A DNA stretch of 64,000 nt from Spongilla lacustris. Taxonomy: Eukaryota; Porifera; Demospongiae; Spongillida; Spongillidae. The translations under genes were made by a program, and so were the position numbers. The notes below the pieces were generated by a model. It saw only the letters and a program-made list of their open reading frames with translations. It had not been told where the DNA came from and did not search any database. Below, one piece after another: positions 11,345 through 25,228 of the stretch. Position 1 is the stretch's first letter. Each line of letters begins with the position of its first letter. The stretch is from positions 5,940,023-6,004,022 of the forward strand of contig OX442415.1 in NCBI GenBank assembly GCA_949361645.1. The letters run 5' to 3'.

Positions 11345-12604
11345 CAGGGGCGGATTCAGGGGGGGGGGTCTTTGGGGTCTAAAGACCCCCCCTTGGCTCC
11401 AAGTCATGAATAATTAATTTGATTGTGACGCACGCATGGTTAATTGAGTCTTACCGCGAAATGGTGCGAGCTGTGCTACAGGATGTAAGCGTGTCAATGC
11501 AATGGATCTCAGGTTCTTTTTCTCAGGAAACAGGTAGATATAAGCAAACCAAAGTACTGTCTGACAAGTATATAATATTAAACACTCGACTGTATATATA
11601 TGTGCATGTGTATTTCATTTCTATTGATGTTGTTCATGCCTACCGCGATATATCAATGGTTAAGGCTGCACTTAAGGAAGCTCGATGTGGTAGTGAAAAG
11701 TTTCACGAATTTGTTTATTCAGATGCAGTTGCACTGGCTCACAGTGTTGGAATTGAAGAGTCTTATCCTCGAATTGCAAGCTACCAACTCCATCGGTCAA
11801 ATACACCTGCGGCTAATGCCAGCCAGTATTACCAACGAACATTAACTATTCCAATGCTGGACCATTTAATTACTGAACTGGACAATCGTTTTGAAGAAGG
11901 AACAGCAGGCATTATTGTAGAATTAGTACAAATTCTGCCTTCTGATTTGGTCAGCTCCTCTGTTCAGCTTAAGCCAAGTCATTTCAAAGATGTTTTACAG
12001 CTATATAAAGATGACCTTCCATCAGATAAGGCATTACATATTGAGCTGGATTTATGGCGAATGAAATGGAAAAGTGAATCCATCAAAGCAAAAGAGCTAG
12101 ATACGACTACAAAGACTCTTATTTTTGTTGACAAGGAACATTTACGTACTCCTTGTCATATCGGCTACTCTGCCAGTAACTAGTTGTGAGTGTGAGAGGT
12201 CAATCAGCATGCTAAAACTTCTGAAGACGTCACTTCGAAGCACGATGGGTAATGAAAGATTAAACGGTTTGGCATTGATGCTTATTCATAGATATATAGA
12301 GCTGAATCCAGATGCGGTGGTTGAAGAGTTTTCTCGTCGTCATCCACGCAGGCTTTTATTAATTAATCCTTTTTCAGAATAGCGTATTGTGTGCTTAAAT
12401 TAGGTTGCACTTGATGCTATCAAATTTAATTGTTTTGGTACCGTATCATTATGAAAAGTGCTTTAATTTTCATGCTAAAAAAAAAAAGCGGCTGGGGCTC
12501 CGCCCCAGACCCCGCCACGGGAGGGGGCACGCCCCCTCCCGTACCCCCCCCTTCATGAATTTAATCTTAGACCCCCCCTTCCGGAATTCCTGGATCCACC
12601 CCTG
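11345..12604 (+). mobile_element. hAT-type DNA transposon, internally deleted
   Basis: The ends CAGGGGCGGATTCAGG (11,345) and CCTGGATCCACCCCTG (12,604) are 16-bp terminal inverted repeats matching at 14 of 16 positions. TTGTG flanks both sides; a full 8-bp hAT target duplication is not clear. Next to the ends lie G/C-rich runs and AGACCCCCCC motifs. Inside is a transposase fragment with the hAT dimerisation region. At 1.26 kb it is much shorter than an autonomous hAT element. Confidence 0.85.
11419..12382 (+). pseudogene. hAT transposase fragment, frameshifted
   Basis: Two overlapping frames (11,419-12,183 and 12,125-12,382) together cover the C-terminal part of a hAT transposase. The second has LPVTSCECERSISMLKLLK, the hallmark of the hAT C-terminal dimerisation domain, followed by RLNGLALMLIHR. 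The first includes VALAHSVGIEESYPRIASYQ, as in ZMYM/P52rIPK-like hAT proteins. The frame change falls at about 12,130-12,180. The BED finger and most of the catalytic domain are missing, so the fragment is inactive. Confidence 0.8.
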
Positions 12605-12631
12605 TTGTGTATGGTGGTAGGGACAGCACTA

Positions 12632-12813
12632 CAGTGCTCCCTCGATTATACGGAATGTTAAGAAAACTATCCGTGTACTTAGCGGTAGGCTGTCTAAGCC
12701 GGTTTAGACAACTTACCGCTAAGTACACGGATAGTTTTCCTAACACCCAATGAATGTGCCTTATTTTCCGTATAATCGAGGTAATACTTTTCCGTATAAT
12801 CGAGGGAGCACTG
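12632..12813. mobile_element. Tc1/mariner (pogo-like) palindromic MITE
   Basis: The element begins CAGTGCTCCCTCGATTATAC and ends with its reverse complement, flanked on both sides by TA (12,630-12,631 and 12,814-12,815), the Tc1/mariner target site. A long inner inverted repeat around AACTATCCGTGTACTTAGCG makes nearly the whole element a hairpin. A partial second copy of the right terminal repeat (CCGTATAATCGAGG) lies just inside the right end. It carries no coding capacity. Confidence 0.9.
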
Positions 12814-13137
12814 TAACAGGAACAGGATGCATGAACTATGCTATGTATAACATTTGGAGTGAGAAACAAATACACAAAATACACTATGTAAATTGTTAAG
12901 GTTGTACTTTAATATGTGTATGATGATTACGACTTTGTTTCTTCCATTTGTGTACAAGATTATAAGGTTTGGAATCCTGCTTACTGACACTTGTCAATAG
13001 GCATAGACAACTGAAGGATAGCTTTAATATGTACTGTGAGATCACACTCTATCCTCCAACACACATTGACATCTGGCACTTCCTAGCAATACTGGAAAGA
13101 TTGAAAGGTTGCAAAAATCCCTGTAAACAAAGACATG

Positions 13138-14512
<1,375 letters not shown>

Positions 14513-14692
14513 ACATGTATCTATACATGCATAAAAATTAATTAACGAGCTATGCAAACAGCATCAGCGTTTTGTACAATATTTTACCATCAGCTGTGCT
14601 CTTGTATATCACAAGAGCATATGAAGTAACAAATCCACACACTAGTGTAATCTTTCTATGTGCTACTGTCATTAGACTATGATTGTGGATGC

Positions 14693-17534
14693 CTAATGCA
14701 CCACTCCATATGCAGGACATGGTTCCATATTCTTGATATCAGAGGAAGTCCTTTTATTGACCACTTCATATGCATGGTTCTCTTCCATTTGAATGTTCTC
14801 CAAATGATCTGTTCAATATCATAGTGGAGCATTTATATAACTCAAATACAACAAACCTTCTATAACTGCATGTACCTTTGTGTTTGCATTTGATGTAGAT
14901 ACCTAAGCAGACCACACCCACAATAGCTGATATTATTAGTACTGTCACTCCACTGATTGCTCCATACACTACTGCATGTACATACAGGATGCAACAATGT
15001 TAAAACATACAGGATGCAACAATATGCTTGATACATAAATAGTGCATTACCTTACCAATAGTATTACTTGCTTTTGAATTTGAATATATAATACTTGTAC
15101 TGTATGATGTCAATGACACCAATGGTGTCATGGGAATGGTGATTGTAACCTCTGTTTGCTTTCCTGTACAAGTATTATGCCACAATTCATAATGCAGTGT
15201 AGTTAAATTTGGTGTGCAATACAAATATAACAGTTCAATCGGTAGGTTAGTTAAGAGTGCTACCATAAAGTACTTACTAAATTGATTTCTGTGATAAATG
15301 TATTCAGTTGTATTTCCAATCCCAGCGCCATTCATTGCAGCAAATATCAACAGAATTGGATCACCATAGTCCATAATGGTCTTATTTGTACCATTTAGTG
15401 AAGGGTCAGTGAAGTCAACTGATGAGGTACATGTCCTTGGGAAGGTACAGTCTGGATCACTGGGGATGGTCTTACATCCATATATGGTGATATTGGTACA
15501 CAGGATGTAATTGAAAATAGCAGGATAGTAGCCTGTGACATCGAGAGAGAAGGGAGCGCCCCAGGAGAGTGTTAATGATGTGGACATGACTACTGAGAAG
15601 TTGTATGGAGCATCTAGAGGACCTATTAAGTTAATAGCACATGTAGGCCATTTGATGATACAAACGCAATACTTTGTAGAAGCTCAATGAAACCCAGTAT
15701 ACCAATTTGTTATGTATTTCATAACACAAACAAATAAGTGGTGAAAATGTAAATGATAAGTACGTGGGCATTGCTAAGATCATAGTGATCAATTTAAGAT
15801 AATGTGTAGAACAGACAAAACAGGTAACCTCGCAATATGTGCTTATAAATTCACTATTCATTTGTATGAACAGAGAGTACAAGTGATTGATAGTGCCTAT
15901 TGCATATTGAGAATGGATAAAGAAAGTGCCAACATCTTTCCTCATCCGTCCTGCCCTCATCTCAACCATTTACAGGTGCACACTGGACCTGACAATAGCT
16001 CAGCATCCTGTGTGATCCACATCCCGCTACTCTGTGGCACTAGAGGCAATGCCCCTTTGTGTAGATGTCATTGTTTTCATTTTGTTGGCTCTTAAATAGC
16101 TTGATCGACTAGTGTTTCAGGTATTCCCTTACTGGAATCAGTAAATTGTCCACCTGGGGTAAATTGCAGCATATACTTTTGCCCATTGATACAACTCTTA
16201 TTGGCTAAGCTCACATCTGTGTTGTCCTATAACAGAGCAGATGTAGCTTTGGATCTACTGAGTATTCATTAAACTATTTGCACTGTTGGTGCCAAAACTT
16301 GACCATGTTATTGAAGGCATGAAACAACTATATGAATCTTGATAATATCTTCCAAAACATAATACGACTATATCCCTCCTTGTTCAGCTATGTGACCCAG
16401 AAACTTTACAGATGACTGGTGAAACACAGATTTCTCTCAGTTAAATATCACCGTAACATTCAGAATTCACAAACCACCCTATGATCAGTGAAATGATTTC
16501 TCCAAACACGAGCAGCCAGCTAGGGTACATGTACTTTAATATATTAATTATTTCAGGCATGGGCAGTGGAATGAGAAATGGAGGAATGCTTGCATTGAAA
16601 TGTATGGCTGATTAAAAATTCATTCCAAGACATCAACAAATAAAATCATACTAGAGCTCGGTACACGTTCCCACATAAAAATGCGATTTTTGTTTGCCAT
16701 TTTGTATTGACATTAATGGAGTGTGGGAAAGCTAGGTCCTGATTACTTTTGACCTCACAGGTCTTGCCATCTCCACACAAAGTCAAATCTGTTGCTGTAT
16801 GGCAGATTGAACCTATGCACCTGATGAGAGTTCTTAGAGAGTTGCTAGCAATTCACACCAGATGTAATCAAGATCAGTCCTAACCCTTTTTCTATGCTCA
16901 GGATGTTACATATTTAGGTTCCTAATTACATGGCCTCACTGTCTAACACCTATTGCATCTATTGAGTTATTCGTATTCTCACCTTGAACGGTCAGATTAG
17001 CTGGTTCACTTGTCTTTATATTGGTGAAACTGATATCTATCACTTTACAGATCACTTCTGTGTTATTGTTGATAGAATTAGATGGGATGTAGAGACTAGA
17101 TGTGACCATATTTCCTGTGGGTGTTGCAGGGACAACTCTTATTCCCCTTTGTACATGTACTGCATTATAACCGCTTCGATTCAAAAACCAGCCAATAGCA
17201 GATCCATCTCCAGAACAGTAGAAAACAGCTGAAGCATTGTTCTCAAATACTGTGTAGTTCCCTTGAGGTGAGAGGACTACATAGCCAGTAGTACCTGAAG
17301 ATGGTATATATGGTACATGTGTTGTGATAGAGTAATAACATTTGTACATGGTTATGGTGTTTCATTGTAAATGAAAAATCTAATAACAGTAAGGTTTTCA
17401 ATAATGAAAGGGTTGTTGACAAAGCATCTAATGCATGGCTATGTCAGCTCCCTTGTGGGGAATATAATAATAAGATTGTACTTACTTTTAAGGTGTAGAC
17501 ACAACATCAAGTAGAAAGCAGTCCTCAATTGCAT
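14693..17534 (-). CDS. Receptor gene C1: Ig-FN3-stalk-TM-tail protein (340 aa)
   Basis: Minus-strand exons in coding order are 17,534-17,486, 17,294-16,983, 15,622-15,278, 15,163-15,056, 14,968-14,876 and 14,808-14,693. All junctions are phase 1 with GT/AG ends. The first exon starts with its own ATG right after a stop and encodes a compact signal peptide (MQLRTAFYLMLCLHLK). The Ig domain has FYCSGDG, IGWFLN and EVICKV. The FN3 domain has LSWGAP and four Cys. The stalk is Thr/Ser-rich, and the helix ISAIVGVVCLGIYIK ends in CKHK. The tail carries HAYEVV and PAYGVVH. The frame is intact throughout. The gene is inverted relative to A and B. A membrane receptor or adhesion role is inferred. Confidence 0.8.
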
Positions 17535-20227
17535 CTATGATGTAAAGTATCTATGTATGATTAGGACATGCATGTACACATCTAGTTCAGTGCAATCAAA
17601 GTCTTTTTTTTTAATTTTAAACAAGCTGAGTATGTACCTTATCATAAAACATTTTCTGCACTTCTGCATGTGGCAGTAACCAGTATAGTGTCCAAACACT
17701 AAACGATCATATTGGACTACCAGAAGTGGTATAACGTCAAGAAGAAAATTACCATCATACAATGTATTTGAGCCAGTGTCATTTTAAGTCACGCACCACA
17801 CCTAAATGTGCTAGAAGTGTGATTTTGTGACTGTGTAGCTCATGAGAATAACAGACAATATAGTAATATACACATTGGGGCACTGATGCCATGGGAATAC
17901 TCGTCTATAATACCTGAAACAAATTAATTTACTGTAACAGCCAGTTTCATTCAATTCTTACACATAATAGTCTGTTTTGCAAATCTCACCTGTGGAACAA
18001 AACGAGGGCAAAAAGATGACCTTTTATAATCTACCTATGTATCCTCTGGTGCTGGTAAACATTGTTCTCTTTCTAGTACAAGTAATGGAAATCAAGTTGT
18101 ATTAGAGCCAGATAGGAATCACGTTGAAATAAGCTGAAATTGGGGACCACAGCAAAAGGAGGGGCATTGTGGCCTTCGTAATGGTAAGGGAACGGCTAAG
18201 AGCTACAGGATATTATACGCACATAAATATTCGTACCAGTACGTAGAATGTCGATTCATCCAGTCCCATGTGATGTAGCGCTTATATTCAGTACACAATT
18301 ACATTATATTATTTCGAAAAATAGCGTCAATATGACGTAGACTTGCATGTTCATGTGCATCCCATAACATGTCGTGCACTAGTTTTAACATATATTCGAG
18401 CATATATCTTCAAAAAAAACTATAATAATTATCAGCTCAGAATACACTCAAAATGTGCTTGAAGTACGTTAGATATGTATTCCACTGGCGGCAGAGTGTT
18501 ATGGTGCAAGGGGTCCAGAAGCTTTAAAGCTTTCTCACACGTAGGTACTCGTTTAGCCATTCGTGGAAATACCTCTACATCTATGGCATTGTGACCTCTT
18601 TGGCCGTCTCAGCCATTCACTAGTTAGAGCTAATTAGCCTAATGCTAGTGCCATTCTGATTCGTTCCTACTCCCACCTTATGCAGCAGGTGAATGAACTT
18701 TGTGTGTAATTGTTGTATTGTGTCATTTTTGTGTGGTTATTAATGTATTGTGATACAATAGTCAACTATAAATATGCAGATATCCATTATTGACGTGAGG
18801 ATCATATCGTATCCATGCATCCTTCGCAAATGCGCAATTTGCGAGCGATTATATATGTAGCTTTATCTCATTCCGCTGACATTCATTTAGTTGACTTTCA
18901 TTTCATAAAGCTATGATTTGGAATGCATGGTATTAAATTTAAAGGTTTTGGACTGTTTATGTTCACAGTTTTGTATATGCTGCTACAAGCATTGATAAGC
19001 ACGTCCTTCAATGCATAGTACAGCTTTGTTTCTTTGAACTTTGTTTACTGGGACTTTCATTCAATGCACATTAAAAAAAATAATACTAATGGATACATCT
19101 CATACACATACATACATTTGTACATATATGGACACAGCTATTGAAATAGAATACAAAACAGGATATACATCTCTATGTTATTTGTTTGTAATATAGATAT
19201 ATTTCCTCAGGCAACATTATCATTGTTTTCCTGATTACATACTAACATAAGCAACCAAACACATAAATATCAGGAGAATGCTTCAACCCTAGTGAAATGT
19301 TTTTGTACTTAGTCTAGTCAATACCAGCTATATCTACATGTTGTAATTACAGTTTCAAGAAGACCAAAAAGTATGTTTCTCCCAACTGTTAAAAATGGGA
19401 ACATACTATAGTAATTTATATGCAGAATCCTGGTACCTAAAATTCAGACGACTTACATCCTTTGATATACAAATTAGAATCGGTTTAATTATTTGTTGAA
19501 AAATTTACTTTTACGTAATTAAACTGGGGTTCGACAAGTTGGTGTAGCTCCTGGATGTTATGTGTACAGGTACGTGCCAATCCAAAATGGGAGGCATATT
19601 AATTCTGAATAGTCAGCCGCGCCGATGTGCGGTACCTAACCGTCAATCCGTATAAAATTACATGCTACTGAAACTGAAGATGTCTACCCTCGTTTCGTAC
19701 AAATACTATGGATGCACTAGTACACGTAGAAAATGTAAAGCATTGATGCATGAACAATGCAGATATCTTTCGAATTATAAACGTGTGCATGTGCGTGTGT
19801 GTTTTACTTTGTGTGTACATGTACGTGAAGTTGTTTCAATCACCAGCACACCTCACTCTTTCTATTGCCAAATTGATTTTACGTAATCTATCGCCTCATT
19901 GGTTACAGAAGATCTTACAGGTGCATCATGTTTTAGCTGGTCCTGGTATGTGTTCTCTGGTAAAGCAAACATGTGCTTAAGGTTATGTATATTCTGGCAT
20001 ATGTTTATTTATGTATGTTCAATCAGTCTCGCTTACCGTTCTCTATTCAGTAGTTCCATTTTGAATGCATGCACATGATTATATGGTATTATACTTTTTA
20101 TATTTAGTTAATGCCAAAGTTATGCAGGTACATATGATACAGTGCCAAAACCAGGACTGTACTAACAGCTATAAGGACACACCAAAGCCCATCAATAATG
20201 TTTATTGATAATCTTTCATTCCCTCTA
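17535..20227. other. Upstream flanks of gene C1 and gene A2
   Basis: This lies between the divergent genes C1 (-) and A2 (+). The left part to about 19,385 matches 38,374-41,565 in unit 2. From about 19,560 the sequence resembles the upstream flank of gene B (5,420-5,720, marker GGTACGTGCCAATCC) without the retroelement insertion. I see no coding exon. Promoters of both genes should lie here, but no core element is convincing. Confidence 0.55.
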
Positions 20228-20261
20228 GGAAGTCTGATAACAGCAGCTTTGGTGGATTAGG

Positions 20262-20557
<296 letters not shown>

Positions 20558-20699
20558 AAATCAGTATCTCCATTCACATTCACACTGATTCTTCATTATG
20601 GCCAAATCAAGTGAGTATCTTTGATTGACGTTGAAAATCACATAATGCACCACTTATAAGAGATTTAAGGTTCTGTTTAAGAGTAAACAGTGTTTAACG

Positions 20700-21260
20700 G
20701 CATGCATGACAGTTGGTTTTGTGGGCAGCCTTATCTGGGGGCCCCTTCTGGGTTGGGGCTCGCGCATTCTAGTTCTAAAAGCCTTTGTTCAGGGAGGCCT
20801 TCAAACCGATTGGTTAGATTCTGGGCAGCTACTATTTAAGCCCTCCTTCCTAGTGCCATATTACACACATTTGGCATTGGGAAGGAGAGTGCTTTCCCAC
20901 CCTTCCACACCCTGTGTATCCTATTTGTACAGTGCATTGGCTTGTCTTTTGATAATTATGTGGTCGGCAGGCGGAGCCCTACGGGCTTTCCCTTAAATCT
21001 GGCTAGCCCAATCTGGACCAGCGTCCAGATCTGGGATACAGGTTCCAGCTCGTGGCCTGCATCACGCTGGACCTGTTTAGCCCGGGATCCCCTTGCATAT
21101 GGCTAGCCCAGTCTGGACAAGCGTCCAGTTCTGGGACACAGGTTCCAGCTTGTGACAAGCGTCACACTGGACCTGTATAGCCTTGGGGTAGGGTGCCACC
21201 CTATTCACCCGTGGGATACTCCTGCCTGGCCCCCTGTTGTGGCAATCAGTCAAAAATAAC
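20700..21260. mobile_element. GC-rich insertion in the gene A2 leader intron, possible solo LTR
   Basis: This segment is far more GC-rich than its surroundings and has no match in the corresponding B introns. It contains GCTACTATTTAAGCCC, a TATA-like promoter context. It also contains two roughly 105-bp tandem units starting TGGCTAGCCCA and holding GCGTCCAG and ACACTGGACCTGT/ACGCTGGACCTGT. TGGGTTGGGGCT occurs near both ends (20,749 and 21,273). The promoter-like core suggests a solo LTR or similar element, but no clear target duplication was found. Confidence 0.4.
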
Positions 21261-22101
21261 CACGGCGCTCGCTGGGTTGGGGCTGTAGCTAATTTATAGA
21301 AGTGCCTCTTAGGCTAAAACCAACTGCAAGAGATAGTTAATTTTAATTTTAAAGACTCTGTACAGTATGAATATGAATATTCCCCTATCAACACATAATG
21401 CCTGTTTTGCACCTAAGTCACTTCTTTAGTGACTAGTATTACATGAATGTTCAGTAGAATATATACTTGGCCACAATCAGCAGTTCTTATATTATGTAAT
21501 CATTTCATAAAACTCAAGCAAATCTGAAGCCCTGCTGCAATCCAGAGTTAACATTTGTGTGTACACTGTACTCATTGATAATTGCATAAATATATTCTTT
21601 AGCTCCATATTGGCAGGAAGATTCTATCAAGGCCTACGTCCTGATGTTATTTATATACCTGTCATGCACACGTTAGTACCTGCACTGATTACTGGTGTAT
21701 TAGAGATGCATTAGAATGCAGCATATTCATCAGATTCACTGTGTAATTATCATCTGCTACTTAACATATTTACCATCAGATACTACTGGCTATGTAGTCC
21801 TCTCACCTCAAGGGAACTACACAGTATTTGAGAACAATGCATCAGCTGTTTTCTACTGTTCTGGAGACGGATATTTTCTTCAGTGGAAATTAAATGGAAG
21901 TAGTTATGGTTCAGTACACCAGCAAAGTGGAATAACATACACCACACTCAGTGGAGCTGGAGCTACTGTCACATCTACCCTCTACATCCCATGCAATTCT
22001 ACACGGCACAAGTAACAACAACACAGAAGTGATCTGTAAAGTGATAGATGGCACTTTAACCAATGTACAGTTCAGTAATTCATCAAAATTTACTGTTCAA
22101 G

Positions 22102-23466
22102 GTGAGAATTGGCTAGGAAAAAAAAAAAACTAAACTTCAGTCTATTCCAATATGTTACCTAGTACCTAGAAATGAACTATGTAAATCTCTGAGAAGTCCC
22201 TACAAATACAAAATCCAATGTTTAATCCAAAGCTGTAAAGAAATCCAGTATGTATATACACTTTTTTGGGATAGGTATGTAGCTAACTTTATTGAGAAAT
22301 CAAAATCGATTTCTTCGGCCATAGCCAGAAATGGCCCATAAGTACGCGGTCATTCTGTTGTTTTTTTCCTCCACACATGTACTCTAGATATGCATTAAGC
22401 ACCCATTTACCGACTAAAATAAAGACAAATAAAATTCATTTAAAACACGTATTCAGTAATGTATTTAAATTAAGACAATTTTAATATGTGTACAAGGTAC
22501 AGAATACGTAATACACACAACACTTAAATCAAACTACAGTTAATTAAACTTTAAGATAGGAGCCACCTGGAGGGGATTGCTGTCGCATTCGCTCTCACCA
22601 AGTGCAGGTTGAGCCTACTGTACAGCTCAGACAACACAGCTGATTTTGTTTTGCCCAATATTATGGCACGACGGGAGGCATACATTTGAAACGAATCTAT
22701 GGCTTCCTTTCCCCGGGCCCCAAGCTCTGCAACCAAATGTATTAATAATCATCATGAATAATACCTGTAATAATTCACGACGTCTAACTGATGATTTTTT
22801 GCTCACATGTGACATTGATTTCAACCAAATAACAAAATTAAAGTACAGCGTGCCAAAGCTTCTACGCGGCACTGCGATACTGCTGCGGTAAAAGCATAAA
22901 AAAGCTCGCCAATTTTTATTTCATTGCCTGGTAACCTCGGAAAATGCTCAGTTACAATTTCCACGCTTTTCTTGTTCATTTCACTAGTTACGAGCATTTC
23001 TTCCTACAGGTTTTTTCCCAGGTTTTCCGATTTTTGATAAATAACAGCTCCTCATATATATATAATATTATATATTATATATATATATCTGACTACCTGT
23101 ATAACCCCAGTTTTATTGCTATCAGCTCTCTATGCCAAATAAGCAACACGTGCCCAATTAATACAGTGTAGTTATATAATCCATTATTCGAACAGCATAT
23201 GCATGCCCCCAATAGTTCAACACAAACTGAAGTGCACTGAGTAGAATCCGCCGCCGCAGTCACGGTAGAATTATTTGTCACCAATTTACGGATTTCTTCC
23301 AGAAAAAGCGTGATATGTTATGTGATGTTGCTTGCATGTTTGCACCAATTTTACATGTACTTCTTTCATATCAACAGCGAGTATTAAAATAAATACATGT
23401 ATATAGCCGTTAGCGATTATCTGGACTACGAATATTCAATATAGCTCCTATGAGTACCGCCCCCCG

Positions 23467-23497
<31 letters not shown>

Positions 23498-24318
23498 AGT
23501 GATGAGTATGCTGTACTTCTGAGCGGGAGTCTTTAGCAGCTAAGCTCGTCTGACGATGGGTATTGCACTTATATAGCAGTTAATAATATAGTATCTGCGA
23601 GCTACATGTACATGTTGCATGCAGGCATTGTAAGGAAGTAGCATCTCACGTCACTGCTGCACTGATACATATATACATGCAGTAAACTGTGAAGAAATAC
23701 ATGTACATGTAAATGGAATAATTATAGCATATACTCATGCAGCTAGGTGTAAATGCATGCATTAGAAATGATACTGGCATGATAGCTATAGTGTTATTTC
23801 AATGTTTAGAGAATGCATGCATGTCAAAAATACCGCTATGTTAGCACCCACCGCACGAAGTTAAATGTAAGTCCATGCACTCCTGCTCATAAGGCATACT
23901 GCACCATGCTCAGATGAGATATTAGGCAGTAACTCCTAATCCTGCTTTTTGTTTTAGCTACACCATTTGATTAATGTGTATGTACTATACATGTTCATGT
24001 ATACTGCAGAGAGCGTGGGGTGAGCGCCAAAGGTATTTAAATGCCGATTTTTTTCCAACTAAAAGAAATTCTGAAATCGGTAATGTATTCTACTAAATGC
24101 ATAGTCTACTGAATAATTCATTGCACACAAAAACCTTAAAATCGGTTACACCCCCTATTTTGGGGTATATACAAGACAGTTCACCATTTGAAGTTGTTTA
24201 TCTTGTATTGTCATTCATTTTCACCAGACATATTTATTTCAGTAAAATGTACGCTCTGCTTCGTCACACATGACTGTGGTTGTGCATACACCTGAAGCTT
24301 ATAATATTTACCTTCTAG
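22102..24318 (+). other. Long intron of gene A2
   Basis: This lies between the Ig and FN3 exons. It holds an AT microsatellite near 23,056-23,090 and, from 23,459, the sequence that also begins this window. The small open frames around 22,551-22,891 overlap on both strands and show no recognisable domain. The first 1.35 kb is not seen elsewhere in the window. Confidence 0.5.
23459..23497. repeat. Poly-C tract at the duplication boundary
   Basis: A C run of about 38 bases with one or two G interruptions near its start. It is the first feature shared between unit 2 and the window start, so it lies at or near the left limit of the visible duplication. Confidence 0.9.
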
Positions 24319-25228
24319 GTCCTCTTAATGCTCCATACAACTTCTCAGTAGCCATGTCCAACACCACATCAATACTCACCTGGGGTGCACCATTTTCACT
24401 TGATGTCACAGGCTACAATCCTGATATATTCAATTACACCCTGTGTGCCAATATCACCATATACGGATGTAAGACCATCCCCAGTGATACAGACTGTACC
24501 TTCCCAAGGACATGTACCTCATCAGTTGATTTCACTGACCCTTCACTAAATGGTACAAATAAGACCATCATGGACTATGGTGGTGCAATTGTACTTGCGT
24601 TCTTTGCCATTAATTAATGGAGCTGGAAATGGAAATATGGCTGAATATATTTACCACAATATAGAAATTTGTAAGTACATTTTTTGGTGGAGAAAAAAGT
24701 ATCAATTCAACTGTTTGCATATTATTTTTGCCTATAATTAGCTATATAGCTAGCTATAGTCACTGGCATTATTTGTCTATATACACAGCTGGCAAAACAG
24801 AAGCTTCAATCACCACCACATCCTCATACACCACTAGTATCATATATTCAAATTCAAAAACAAACAATACTGCTGGTAAGGAGATTTCGTGATACATGTA
24901 TGCTTTTAATATGTATGGAGAATGTGTCATCATATATATATATATATAGTCTATGGAGCAATCAGTGGAGTGTCAGTGCTATTAATATCAGCTATTGTGG
25001 GTGTGGTCTGTGTAGGTATCTACATGTACATCAAATGCAAACACAAAGGTACAGTTATAGTCAGTGATGTGGTATTCGTTTTATATGAACAGTCCACTTT
25101 GAAATTGACTAGATCGTTTGGAGAACATTCAAATGGAAGTGAACCATGCATATGAAGTGGTCAACAAAAGAACTCCCTCTGATATCAAGGATATGGAACC
25201 ATGTCCTGCATATGGAGTGGTGCATTAG

